41,257 nucleotides of DNA from Actinoplanes utahensis (lineage in GTDB: Bacteria; Actinomycetota; Actinomycetes; Mycobacteriales; Micromonosporaceae): the NCBI RefSeq assembly GCF_016862455.1, contig NZ_BOMZ01000053.1, forward strand, positions 1-41,257. Reading direction: 5' to 3'. Below are positions 23,006-30,369 of the stretch, in pieces (the stretch's first letter is position 1; each line of letters begins with the position of its first letter). The position numbers were made by a program, and so were the translations under genes. A model generated the notes under the pieces. The model was not told where the DNA came from. It made no database searches and worked only from the letters and a program-made list of their open reading frames with translations.

Positions 23006-23785
23006 GTGAGCGTCGAGGAACAGCAGCAGTCAACCCGTCCGCGGTACGGGACCGAGATCACCATCGTGTTGCTGCTGTCGCTCGGGCAGTCCGCCATCTA
23101 CTCCATCGTCTCGCTCACCGCGAAACTCACCGCCGAGGCGCCGCTCGCCAAACAGACCGCCACCCTCAACCCGACCGTCTCCCCGCGCCCCTACCTCGAC
23201 CTCACCTACCAGCTCCTGGGCATCTTCTTCGCCCTGATCCCGGTGATGCTGGCCCTGTTCCTGCTGTGGCGCGATCACATCCGGCCGCGCGACCTCGGCA
23301 TCGACTTCCGCAAGCCGGGCTTCGACATCGGGTGGGGCGCCGGCCTCGCGGCCGGGATCGGGCTTCCGGGGCTTCTTCTGGTGTACGCCGCCCTGCAGCT
23401 CGGCATCAACGCGCAGATCCGCCCGTCCGGCCTCGACGCCTACTGGTGGACCCTGCCCGTGCTGATCCTCGCCGCCGTGCAGAACGCGGTGCTCGAAGAG
23501 GTGATCGTCGTCGGGTACCTGATGACCCGGCTCCGCTCCCTCGACCTGTCCCCGGTGTGGATCATCGCCGCGTCCGCCGTGCTACGCGGCTCCTACCACC
23601 TCTACCAGGGCTTCGGCGCCTTCATCGGCAACGCGATCATGGGCGTCGTCTTCGCGCTGTTCTACCTCAGGACCAAGCGGGTCATGCCGCTGATCGTCGC
23701 GCACAGCCTCCTCGACATCGTCGCCTTCGTCGGTTACGAACTACTGCCCGCATCCTGGCTCGACTGGCTCGAATCCTCCGCATAG
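23006..23785 (+). CDS. CPBP-family intramembrane metalloprotease
   Basis: The ~259-residue membrane protein has about 7 hydrophobic helices. CPBP/Abi motifs are EEVIVVGYL (motif 1, where the usual EExxxR has Gly-Tyr in place of Arg), SAVLRGSYHLYQG (motif 2 with its His) and HSLLDIVAF (motif 3). Members cleave prenylated proteins or act in self-immunity and stress. The start is a leaderless GTG. The 3' end overlaps the convergent EcsC-like gene by 52 bp, which is unusual in length and would produce antisense transcript ends. Confidence 0.88.
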   Translation: MSVEEQQQSTRPRYGTEITIVLLLSLGQSAIYSIVSLTAKLTAEAPLAKQTATLNPTVSPRPYLDLTYQLLGIFFALIPVMLALFLLWRDHIRPRDLGIDFRKPGFDIGWGAGLAAGIGLPGLLLVYAALQLGINAQIRPSGLDAYWWTLPVLILAAVQNAVLEEVIVVGYLMTRLRSLDLSPVWIIAASAVLRGSYHLYQGFGAFIGNAIMGVVFALFYLRTKRVMPLIVAHSLLDIVAFVGYELLPASWLDWLESSA

Positions 23786-25479
23786 AACCGCTGCGCGCGG
23801 GCCGCCACCATCCCGGCAGTCGCCCGGGCGCCCAGCACGGCGGTGACCAGACTCACGCCCGGCAGCGCCCGGTTAGCGAGCCACAACGCGGCCCACGCCA
23901 CGAACGGCCCACTGCCCGGACTGGCGAGCCTCAGCAGATCCTTCGCCCGCCGCGGATCCTCCGGATCCATCCCGAACGCGGCCGCCACGTGCAACACCAG
24001 CTCGGCGTGCGTCACCACGATGGCGGTGGTCAACGCGACAGGTGCGAACGGGCCGGCGACGGCGCCCAGAGCACCGCGCATGCCGGCGGTCCGGGTGAAC
24101 CGGTGCGCGGCCAGCCGGGCCAGCGCCTGCGGGGACGCTGTGGGATAGGTGTCGCGGGCGCGGGCGGCCCAGGCCTTCGCTCGCGGCCCGATCGCCTCGA
24201 CGGCGGCAAGAGCCAGGATCTCGGGGGTACGGGAGGGCTCAGCCAGCAGTTCCTCCGCCAGCGACTCGAACCGCTTCCCCACCGGAACCCGAACCTGCGG
24301 AGCCACTGACGGCAGCCGCAGAACAACCGCCGCCTCCGCCGCCACCGTTTCCGCCGCCTTCGCCGTCACCGTTTCCGCCGTCGCCGTTTCCACCGCGGCC
24401 GTCTCCGCTTCCGGCGTCGCCTCGGATGCCGCCTCGGGCGCCGCCGTGGGTGCCGCAACCACCGCTGCTTCCGGTGGGGCGATCGCCTTGGTCTCCGCTG
24501 TCTCAGACGCTGCGATTACCGCTGCTTCCGGTGGGGCGATCGCCTTGGTCTCCGCTGTCTCAGACGCTGCGATTACCGCTGCTTCCGGCGCGGCCTTGGG
24601 CGCCGCAATCACCTCTGCCTCCGGTGCCGCGATCGATCCGGTGCCTGCTTCGGGTGCCGTCTCTGGCACCGCTTCGGGTGCCGCGGTCGACTTCGTCTTC
24701 GGCGAATCCGGGGGTGTGAGTTGCGGTGTCTCGGTTCCCTCCGGCTGTGGGGTGCTGGGCGTTGTGGATGCTGCTGGACCCAGCGGAGCCGTCGCGATCG
24801 GCGGCGGCGTTTCCTTCGGCTTCCGGGCGGAGGCTTTCCGCGGCGGGGTGCCCTTCTTGGCTGGAGCCGCCTTCTTCGCGGGGGTCTCCGGTGCGGGGGT
24901 TGCCTTCGCGGCGGGGGTCGTTTTCCTTGCCGGAGCGCGCTTGGCGGGCGTGGCTGCCTTCCTCACGGACCGCTGTGCCGGACCGTTCTCCGGGAGGGAC
25001 CGGCCCGGCCGTTTTCCAGCAGGCGTCTGCTCGGGCGGATCTTCAGCGGACGCGCGGTCAGGCGCGCTGTTTGTGGGCTGCTGCTCGACGCCAGCCGTCG
25101 GCTCGCCAGCCGTCGGCTCGCCAGCCGTCGGGTTTCCCGCCGTCGGGTCGATGGGCGGGGAGTCCTGCGGGCGGCGGGACGGCTGGGGCGGCACCGTGGC
25201 CGCGGTCGGCGCCGGCGGGCGGGGCTCGTCCTTCCGCGGGGTGCGGCGTGCGGGTGTGGATTTCTGCGGGGGTGCCTGCCCCGTACCCGAAGAGGGGTTT
25301 GAAGAGTGACTTTCGGCACCCGGACCGGGCTTCGGTGGCTGGAAGGTGACCGCCGGCGGCGCGGTACGGCGCGCGGGGCTCGCGGCCGGCTGCTCGGCGG
25401 AGGGCTTCTGCTCGGGCGCGCTGAAGGGGCTACGCGGATCGCGAGCCCGCGGAGCCTCCCGGCGCGTGTTCTCCTCCAT
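23734..25479 (-). CDS. Ala/Pro-rich protein with C-terminal EcsC-like domain
   Basis: This protein of ~581 residues starts at an ATG 7 nt after a TAGGCT -10 box. The first ~410 residues are low complexity: Pro/Thr-rich, then a Lys/Ala/Pro stretch resembling histone H1 tails (AAPAKKGTPPRKASARKPK), then Ala/Glu repeats with an exact 57-bp (19-residue) duplication and a TAGEP pentapeptide repeat. The last ~160 residues form a helical EcsC-like domain (VEAIGPRAKAWAARARD, GPFAPVALTTAIVVTHAELV). EcsC domains occur in membrane-associated proteins of unknown function. The basic tail could bind DNA or cell-wall polymers. The domain call is by resemblance. Confidence 0.8.
   Translation of the reverse strand: MEENTRREAPRARDPRSPFSAPEQKPSAEQPAASPARRTAPPAVTFQPPKPGPGAESHSSNPSSGTGQAPPQKSTPARRTPRKDEPRPPAPTAATVPPQPSRRPQDSPPIDPTAGNPTAGEPTAGEPTAGVEQQPTNSAPDRASAEDPPEQTPAGKRPGRSLPENGPAQRSVRKAATPAKRAPARKTTPAAKATPAPETPAKKAAPAKKGTPPRKASARKPKETPPPIATAPLGPAASTTPSTPQPEGTETPQLTPPDSPKTKSTAAPEAVPETAPEAGTGSIAAPEAEVIAAPKAAPEAAVIAASETAETKAIAPPEAAVIAASETAETKAIAPPEAAVVAAPTAAPEAASEATPEAETAAVETATAETVTAKAAETVAAEAAVVLRLPSVAPQVRVPVGKRFESLAEELLAEPSRTPEILALAAVEAIGPRAKAWAARARDTYPTASPQALARLAAHRFTRTAGMRGALGAVAGPFAPVALTTAIVVTHAELVLHVAAAFGMDPEDPRRAKDLLRLASPGSGPFVAWAALWLANRALPGVSLVTAVLGARATAGMVAARAQRFYAEDSSQSSQDAGSSS
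24464..24577. repeat. Exact 57-bp tandem duplication in the EcsC-like gene
   Basis: Units 24464-24520 and 24521-24577 are identical and encode 19 residues each (AAVIAASETAETKAIAPPE, read on the minus strand, phase arbitrary). A third partial copy begins at 24578. Being a multiple of 3, slippage here keeps frame. Confidence 0.9.
25090..25145. repeat. 15-bp repeat (TAGEP) in the EcsC-like gene
   Basis: Three to four copies of GCCAGCCGTCGGCTC encode TAGEP/TAGNP pentapeptides on the minus strand. Confidence 0.75.
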
Positions 25480-25486
25480 CGCAGGA

Positions 25487-25492
25487 AGCCTA
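25487..25492 (-). promoter_or_regulatory. -10 box of the leaderless EcsC-like gene
   Basis: Minus-strand TAGGCT ends 7 nt before the ATG at 25479. No ribosome-binding site is visible. Confidence 0.55.
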
Positions 25493-25563
25493 GCCCTCTC
25501 CGCGACGTTTCGCCTGTTCGCGACCACTCGCGAAGATCTCCGGTGTGCCGGATGCCGCCCTCT

Positions 25564-25593
25564 TTGTGCAGCCGTCACGAGGTCCGGTATTGT
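25564..25593 (+). promoter_or_regulatory. tRNA promoter
   Basis: TTGTGC (25564-25569) and TATTGT (25588-25593), with an 18-bp spacer, give a plausible housekeeping promoter starting near 25600, about 22 bp before tRNA-Ser(GCU). Confidence 0.5.
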
Positions 25594-25621
25594 CAAGCCC
25601 CGGTGGCCCTCGGGACACCGG

Positions 25622-25712
25622 GGAGACTTCGCCTAGTCTGGTCTATGGCGCCGCACTGCTAATGCGGTTGGGGTTTTAAAGCCCCTCCCGGGTTCGAATC
25701 CCGGAGTCTCCG
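25622..25712 (+). tRNA. tRNA-Ser (anticodon GCU)
   Basis: The acceptor GGAGACT pairs with AGTCTCC, the anticodon loop is CTGCTAA within CCGCA/TGCGG (anticodon GCT), a long variable arm (TTGGGGTTTTAAAGCCCC) marks class II, and the T arm TCCCGGGTTCGAATCCCGG is standard. CCA is not encoded. Confidence 0.95.
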
Positions 25713-25753
25713 CGCGAAAGTCGGTGTTGTAAGCTGACTGAGCAACAAGGCAA

Positions 25754-25829
25754 GCGCCCGTAGCTCAATGGATAGAGCATCTGACTACGGATCAGAAGGT
25801 TAGGGGTTCGAGTCCCTTCGGGCGCACCA
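25754..25829 (+). tRNA. tRNA-Arg (anticodon ACG)
   Basis: GCGCCCG pairs with CGGGCGC, the D arm is GCTCAATGGATAGAGC, the anticodon loop CTACGGA within TCTGA/TCAGA gives ACG, and the T arm is AGGGGTTCGAGTCCCTT. The 3' CCA is encoded. Gene-relic DNA begins directly downstream, as often seen at tRNA integration sites. Confidence 0.96.
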
Positions 25830-25835
25830 AAGATC

Positions 25836-25874
25836 AAGGCCGTGACCTGCGGAAACAAGGGTCACGGCCTTTTT
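25836..25874 (+). terminator. Intrinsic terminator after tRNA-Arg
   Basis: A perfect 12-bp stem, AAGGCCGTGACC (25836-25847) and GGTCACGGCCTT (25860-25871), with a 12-nt loop is followed by a T5 tract. Confidence 0.92.
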
Positions 25875-26069
25875 GTTTCCCATTTCTGGTCCAGAATGTC
25901 CCACTTGATGGGATTGTGGTGATCGGATGGTGATCGCGTGTCGCAAACGTGTTCCGTCCGTAGTGGATTGGGGTTGAGCAGGACTTTCCTCCGCGAAACA
26001 CGGCCGGACCCGAAGCCTGTACCGATTACTGTGTGTGACACCCGGCAGTGTTGTCGTCCCGGTCAGGCT
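25875..26069. other. Non-coding junction after the tRNA terminator
   Basis: No coding frame or RNA was recognised. GC content falls somewhat compared with the flanks. The tandem-like 'GTGATCGGATGGTGATCGCG' near 25919-25938 and TGGATTGGGGTTG near 25962 are the only visible small repeats. If a mobile element used the tRNA as attB, its attachment half-site would be expected here, but no copy of the tRNA 3' end is seen elsewhere in the window. Confidence 0.4.
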
Positions 26070-26234
26070 GCCAGCTCCCCTACGCGTCGCCGTGAACGGC
26101 GGCCGCAGGCGGGCGGGTAGGTCGACGTACCACTGTTGGAGTGTGGCGAGGTGTTCGAGGAGCCACTGCCGGGCGACGGGGCTGAGGTCGTGGTCCGGGA
26201 GGAGAGCGATGGTCGGCAGCAGGGGGCCGCACAC
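26070..26234 (-). pseudogene. Unidentified coding relic
   Basis: A minus-strand frame of about 55 codons from ATG 26234 has strong GC third positions (for example LLPDHDLSPVARQWLLEHLA) that disappear after about 26070, although the frame stays open to 25800 through the tRNA. This looks like the front part of a gene cut by rearrangement. I do not recognise the family. Confidence 0.45.
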
Positions 26235-26260
26235 GCACCCTGCGAACGTCCAGGCTCAGG

Positions 26261-27088
26261 TTATCCAGGAAGTCCGCGGAACAGCGCTTCGAGGTCCTGT
26301 TCGCCGTCCCGGGTCTGGGCGCCGCGGGCCAGTCCCGCGCTCATGAGTTGCGCTGTGGCGGGACGGAAGACGAGCCCGGCCCACACGTCGTTCTCCCGGG
26401 CCAGGCCATCGGCGTGATTGTGGGGGGCGATAGCCTGTTTGGCCGCGGCGATGACATCGTCGGGCAGTGCGGCGATATTGCCGGCGAGCCGGTCGACGAA
26501 CGCGTCCAGTTCGTGCGCGGGGAGCGCGCGGTTGATCCAGCCGTACCGTTCGGCGGTCTCGGCGTCGTACAGGTCGGCGCCGAGCACGATCTCCAGCGCG
26601 CGGTTCCGGCCGACGCGTTCGGTGAGGTACTGAGTGGCGCCGCCGGCGGGGACGATGCCCATGAGCGCTTCGATCTGGCCGAGTCCGGCCGGCCCGATCG
26701 CGGCGAACGCCATGTCGGCGGCTACGACGAACTCAGCACCGCCGCCGCGCGCCTTGCCGGCGAGTTTGACGATGGTCACCTGAGGCTGCTGGCGTAGCTG
26801 TTCTCCGACGGCCTGGAAGAGGTTGACGCCTTCCGGCAGGTCCGCCATGAGCCCGGCGAGGGCCTGCGCAGTGGCGGTCATGTCGACGTGAGCGAGGAAG
26901 AAGTCCGGGTCGGCGCTGTCGAATACGATCACTCGTACGGTGTCGTCGCCGGCCAGCGAGGCAAGGAGGTCCCGTAGGTCGGTCATGACCGCGACGCTGA
27001 GGATGTTGATCGGCGGGTTGTCGATCGTGACGTACGCGATTGCGTCCTTCTGGCTGACCCGCAAGGTCTGGTAAGTGGTGTGCTCCAC
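26261..27088 (-). CDS. Enoyl-CoA hydratase/isomerase family protein
   Basis: The 275-residue crotonase-fold protein has the oxyanion-hole segment KLAGKARGGGAEFVVAADMAFA and the second conserved region GIVPAGGATQYLTERVGR. The catalytic Glu pair of true hydratases is only partly recognisable, so another crotonase reaction on a CoA thioester is possible. The start is GTG 27088 with GGGAG 6-7 nt upstream; frames open far upstream are not part of the gene. It diverges from an HxlR regulator, and a 14-bp-arm inverted repeat lies at 27099-27139 between them. That arrangement predicts repression or activation by HxlR. Confidence 0.88.
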   Translation of the reverse strand: MEHTTYQTLRVSQKDAIAYVTIDNPPINILSVAVMTDLRDLLASLAGDDTVRVIVFDSADPDFFLAHVDMTATAQALAGLMADLPEGVNLFQAVGEQLRQQPQVTIVKLAGKARGGGAEFVVAADMAFAAIGPAGLGQIEALMGIVPAGGATQYLTERVGRNRALEIVLGADLYDAETAERYGWINRALPAHELDAFVDRLAGNIAALPDDVIAAAKQAIAPHNHADGLARENDVWAGLVFRPATAQLMSAGLARGAQTRDGEQDLEALFRGLPG

Positions 27089-27098
27089 TGCTGTCTCC

Positions 27099-27139
27099 CT
27101 AGGTATACAGCAAGACCTTGGTTCCTGCTGTATACCTAG
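27099..27139. promoter_or_regulatory. Large inverted repeat, probable HxlR operator
   Basis: CTAGGTATACAGCA (27099-27112) and TGCTGTATACCTAG (27126-27139) are perfect 14-bp complements around a 13-bp centre. Each arm contains the self-complementary GTATAC. It lies between the divergent enoyl-CoA hydratase (start 27088) and HxlR (start 27209) genes and overlaps TATACC, a -10-like sequence on both strands. Confidence 0.8.
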
Positions 27140-27208
27140 ACTGATTCCGGCTCGGACCAGCGTCAATAACGCACTTCGGGCATCCCAAGGAACGCGGAGG
27201 ATACCGCC

Positions 27209-27604
27209 ATGGCTACTTCTGAGGCCGTTTACCAGGCCATCGCCGAGGATGAGCTGGTGTTCCGGTCTGATTGTCCGAGCCGGTCGATCCTCGATCAAAT
27301 CGCCGACAAGTGGTCGATGATGGTGATGGCGGTCCTGGCCGAGCCGCGCCGGTTCAACGAGATCAAGCGTCGCCTCGAGGGAGTGACCCAGCGCGTGCTC
27401 ACCCAGACCCTGCGGCGGCTCGAGCGCAACGGGATGGTCGAACGTCGTGTCCTGCCGACCTCGCCGGTCGGCGTCGAATACTCGCTGACCGCGCTCGGCG
27501 AATCGCTGCGCGAACCGTTCGGCGGGCTCTACGACTGGACCGTCGCCCACGCACCCGAGATCCAAGCCCGGCAGCGTGACTACGACCAGCGCGCCCAACG
27601 CTGA
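27209..27604 (+). CDS. HxlR-family transcriptional regulator
   Basis: The 131-residue winged-helix protein has the HxlR signature: an N-terminal cysteine in SDCPSRSILDQIADKWSMMV, the recognition region RRFNEIKRRLEGVTQRVLTQTLRRLERNGMVER, and the wing VGVEYSLTALG. The single Cys near the N-terminus is the residue that senses electrophiles or hypochlorite in related proteins. GCGGAGG 8 nt upstream is the ribosome-binding site. It diverges from the crotonase gene with a large dyad between. Confidence 0.93.
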   Translation: MATSEAVYQAIAEDELVFRSDCPSRSILDQIADKWSMMVMAVLAEPRRFNEIKRRLEGVTQRVLTQTLRRLERNGMVERRVLPTSPVGVEYSLTALGESLREPFGGLYDWTVAHAPEIQARQRDYDQRAQR

Positions 27605-27739
27605 CGGCCGAGCCGCAAAGTTGAACTGGAAAGAGCTCAATGCTCATCGCGCAGCTCACTCAGGACGAAACGCACCCTCGATGAACTACCCTGCGTCCGT
27701 AGACCTTCGGCGTGTGCGGCAGCCCACCTCCATCGCTGC
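27605..27739. other. Non-coding spacer after HxlR
   Basis: No coding frame, hairpin terminator or RNA was recognised. Confidence 0.4.
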
Positions 27740-27880
27740 TTATAGCTGGTAGAGCTGGATGGCGTTGTCGCGAAGGACCATCGTCGCTAGCCGGTCGACG
27801 TCGTCGGCGCGGATGACGTGGTCGCGGAGCATGTCGGTCAGTGCGATGGCAATTGCGTCGCGCGCCGGGATCCTGCAACG
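27740..27880 (-). pseudogene. C-terminal remnant of a TIM-barrel amidohydrolase
   Basis: A minus-strand frame ending in TAA (27740-27742) reads IPARDAIAIALTDMLRDHV, then DVDRLATMVLRDNAIQLYQL, the typical end of amidohydrolase-2 family enzymes (VLRDNAxxLY). It has no start; upstream of about 27880 the similarity stops and the SDR gene ends at 27951. The gene has been truncated. Confidence 0.5.
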
Positions 27881-27950
27881 ACCACTGAAACTCGAGCCAG
27901 GTGCAGCGTCAGCTCCCAGTTGCGGAAGCCGTGGACGCGCGCCACGCCGA

Positions 27951-28871
27951 TCACCCGTTGACGTTGCGCAGCCGCACCGTCTCGAGGTAGTCCCACAAGG
28001 CGCGTTCGCGCTCGACGTTGTAGGACTCGTCCGAGGAGGGCGTGACGCGGATGCGGTCGACGTACGAGCCGGACGGCGCAGGCGTACGTCCGGTGACGGT
28101 GGCGGCGAGCCGGCGCCCAGCCGTCGCGGCGTTGTCGATGGCGGGCGTCACCGTAAGTAACGGCACGATCCGGTCGTTGAGGAATCGGGCGAAGGGTTTG
28201 GCGTGCCGGCCGTGCCCGGTGGCGGGGACCAGGCCGGGGCTGTGCGCGACGATGTCGACGCCGTGGGGCAAGCGCCTCGCCCACTCGTGTACCAGGTAGA
28301 TCGCCGCGAGTCTGCTCGTCGCGTACGCGGTGTACCCGGCCGCGGCTGTCCCCGGCGACGGGAAAGCGCCTGGCTGGGCGAGGACGCTCGGGTCGGCCCA
28401 GCGTGGTGCCGGGGTCAGGCCGTATGTGTGCCGCAGGTCCCCGAAGTGTGTGCCGCTGTTCGTGATCACGATCCGGGCCGGGCTGACGAGGCGGGATTCG
28501 AGTGCGCGGAGCAGCAGATGGTTGGCGAGCACGTTCACGGCGAACGTGGTCTCAAGGCCGTCCGGGGTGGTGTGCAGGGCATCGGTGAACTGGACGCCCG
28601 CGTTGCCGACGAAACCTCGCAGCGGCGGCAGTTCCCCTGAGTCGAGCATGGCACCCACGGCTTGGCCGGCCGACTCGACACCGTCGATACTTGCCAGCTC
28701 GGTGTCCACCACGGTGACCCGGTCGTGGGCCCGTAACTCACGCACCGCCTCCGCGCTGGTGGACTCCCGTGCCAGGACGACGAGCCGGAGCTCCGGGTCG
28801 TCGTGCAGCAGGGCTGCAGCGGCGAACCATCCGATCCCTCGGGTAGCGCCGGTCATGACCAACGTGTGCAT
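27951..28871 (-). CDS. Short-chain dehydrogenase/reductase with Arg in place of catalytic Lys
   Basis: The 306-residue protein has a Rossmann motif TGATRGIG (7-14) and the NAG strand (GFVGNAGVQ). The active-site Ser lies in VITNSGTHFG. The catalytic segment reads YTAYATSRLAAIY, where the family has YxxxK; here the lysine position is Arg, so activity may be altered. It resembles the retinol-dehydrogenase/protochlorophyllide-reductase-like extended SDRs. Starts at ATG 28871. A 6-3-6 palindrome lies 20 bp upstream but no adjacent regulator gene exists. Directly downstream is an amidohydrolase remnant. Confidence 0.88.
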   Translation of the reverse strand: MHTLVMTGATRGIGWFAAAALLHDDPELRLVVLARESTSAEAVRELRAHDRVTVVDTELASIDGVESAGQAVGAMLDSGELPPLRGFVGNAGVQFTDALHTTPDGLETTFAVNVLANHLLLRALESRLVSPARIVITNSGTHFGDLRHTYGLTPAPRWADPSVLAQPGAFPSPGTAAAGYTAYATSRLAAIYLVHEWARRLPHGVDIVAHSPGLVPATGHGRHAKPFARFLNDRIVPLLTVTPAIDNAATAGRRLAATVTGRTPAPSGSYVDRIRVTPSSDESYNVERERALWDYLETVRLRNVNG

Positions 28872-29090
28872 ATCGTTCTCCGTTTGACTCGGCTGACAAC
28901 GTCAGCACAGGTTCAAGGCCAGTAGCCGCAGGCTGATGTTCGCGGGCAGAAGGCGACACGGCCGCGGCTGGCAAAGCCGTACATGGCATCGCCGATTCGG
29001 ACTTTCGCCCACTGGCGCCGGTCCGGAACATGACCAGCGTGGTGGGCGACGGCGCGCTGTGGCGATGCCCCAGCGGAACGTTTGAACAGC
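28872..29090. other. Spacer with a 15-bp palindrome
   Basis: GCTGAC-AAC-GTCAGC (28892-28906) lies 20 bp before the SDR start and looks like a TetR-type operator. The rest of the spacer holds no recognisable gene; partial open frames lack the local codon pattern. Confidence 0.5.
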
Positions 29091-30278
29091 TCAGCGATGC
29101 GCCTCGAGCCATCCCTGAACTTCCGCGATCACCCGTGGGTCTGGTTCGCCCAGTTCGTCGGCGAACTTCGGCGACATGTTCATGGTGTGCCCGATGCCCG
29201 GGTAGATGATCACCTTGTGGTCTTTGTTGCCGGCCGCTGCCATGGCGGCGTCTGCGGTGAGCGCTGCTCGGGCCGGGGTTTCCAGGTCGTTCTCACCGTT
29301 GAGTAAGAGCGTTGGGCCGGAGAACCGGGGCAGTGCCTTCCCAGCGTCCGGGAACCGGGCAAGGTCTTGGATGTATCTGACCAGGAAGGGGTCCAGGCCG
29401 GGGATGGCCGGGTACGCGTCGATTCCGGTGATCGTGCGCAGCACCGCGCCGGCCTCTGTGTCGATGGCGATCTGACCGTCGTGGTTTCGGTCGGTGCTTG
29501 CCTTGACGATCTTGCCGTCGAGCAGGACGGAGCGGAACAGGTCGGCGACCGGTTGCGGCTGGCCCACCAGGCCGTCGGTGGCTTCGGTGGCGGTCAGCCG
29601 GCCGTCGCCGTCGATGTCGAACTCGTCGTGTAGTTGCAGCGGCAGGCGACCGTAGATCTGGAACGTCAGGAGTTGCTTGACGGGCTTGCCGAGGACTGCC
29701 ATCGCGACCACCCCGGCCGGTTTCGGGATGCCGAAATTGTGCGGGTCGGCGGCGAGGTTGGCGGCCACGTTGGTGCCTTCGCTGTGGCCGATCAGGAAGA
29801 TCTTCGAGGGGTTCACTCGCGGTGATTTGGCCGCGAACCGGAGCACCGTGGCAGCGTCCTGCTGGGTCCGGTCGTAGGGGCGCTTCGGCTCCAACTGGGC
29901 GGTATCAGTGGTGGTTATGGGCCCGATGTCGCTTACCCCGCGCTTGTTGAAGCGCAAGGTCGCGTAGCCCGCACGGCCGGCTGCCTGCGCAATCCCTACG
30001 AAGGTCGAGCCCTTGCCGCCCGGCAGCGTCTGGTTCATATCGTTGCGTCCGCTGCCGTGCAGGAACACGACCAGCGGTAAGCGTCCCTGGGCAGCGTTCG
30101 GATAGGTCAGTTCGGCCTTGGTGACCCAGCCGTGGCCGAGGTCGATCCGTACTTGCTCGCGGGTGATGTCGTCCCAGCCGGACGACGAGGCGGGTTGGGA
30201 AGATACGTCGGCGTTGGCGACCCCCGCACCCGCGGTGAGCAGAGCGGTGCAGGTGAGAACGATGAGCAGCTTTCTCAT
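29091..30278 (-). CDS. Secreted alpha/beta hydrolase with two EF-hand loops
   Basis: The 395-residue protein has a Sec signal peptide (MRKLLIVLTCTALLTAGAGV, cleavage near ANA). The alpha/beta-hydrolase triad is S166 in GHSEG, D331 in GENDLETP and H364 in GIGHT. Between nucleophile and acid it carries a canonical EF-hand loop DIDGDGRLTATE (221-232) and a second, near-canonical loop DRNHDGQIAIDTE (263-275), suggesting a calcium-dependent lid. AGGA 8 nt upstream of ATG 30278 is the ribosome-binding site. It follows the beta-lactamase-like gene after 91 bp containing an 18-bp hairpin. Likely an esterase, peptidase or lipase of the cell surface; substrate unknown. Confidence 0.88.
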   Translation of the reverse strand: MRKLLIVLTCTALLTAGAGVANADVSSQPASSSGWDDITREQVRIDLGHGWVTKAELTYPNAAQGRLPLVVFLHGSGRNDMNQTLPGGKGSTFVGIAQAAGRAGYATLRFNKRGVSDIGPITTTDTAQLEPKRPYDRTQQDAATVLRFAAKSPRVNPSKIFLIGHSEGTNVAANLAADPHNFGIPKPAGVVAMAVLGKPVKQLLTFQIYGRLPLQLHDEFDIDGDGRLTATEATDGLVGQPQPVADLFRSVLLDGKIVKASTDRNHDGQIAIDTEAGAVLRTITGIDAYPAIPGLDPFLVRYIQDLARFPDAGKALPRFSGPTLLLNGENDLETPARAALTADAAMAAAGNKDHKVIIYPGIGHTMNMSPKFADELGEPDPRVIAEVQGWLEAHR

Positions 30279-30310
30279 GTCAATTGTCCTTGCTCGGCGA
30301 TGGCCGACAT

Positions 30311-30359
30311 CGTCAGGTGGGCCGCGCCGTCGATCGGAAAGGCGCGGCTCCACCTGACG
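30311..30359 (-). terminator. Large hairpin between two secreted hydrolase genes
   Basis: CGTCAGGTGGGCCGCGCC (30311-30328) pairs with the segment 30341-30359 apart from one bulged base (30349), giving an 18-bp stem with a 12-nt loop. It follows the beta-lactamase-like gene and precedes the EF-hand hydrolase, so it could end, attenuate or protect the transcript. Confidence 0.8.
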
Positions 30360-30369
30360 AACGGGCTCA

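Noticed and set aside
25676..25858. Minus-strand open frame of about 60 codons
   Set aside because: It is the well-known artefact of reading through the tRNA genes (the EGTRTPN and SGIRTREG strings are antisense tRNA).
25830..26260. Integrative element with att sites at tRNA-Arg
   Set aside because: No integrase gene and no second copy of the tRNA 3' end were seen; only relics suggest past integration, so no element is annotated.
27951..27960. Stop-codon-adjacent frame RVHGFRNWELTLHLA between SDR and amidohydrolase relic
   Set aside because: It looks protein-like but is too short and unplaced to be called a separate gene remnant.
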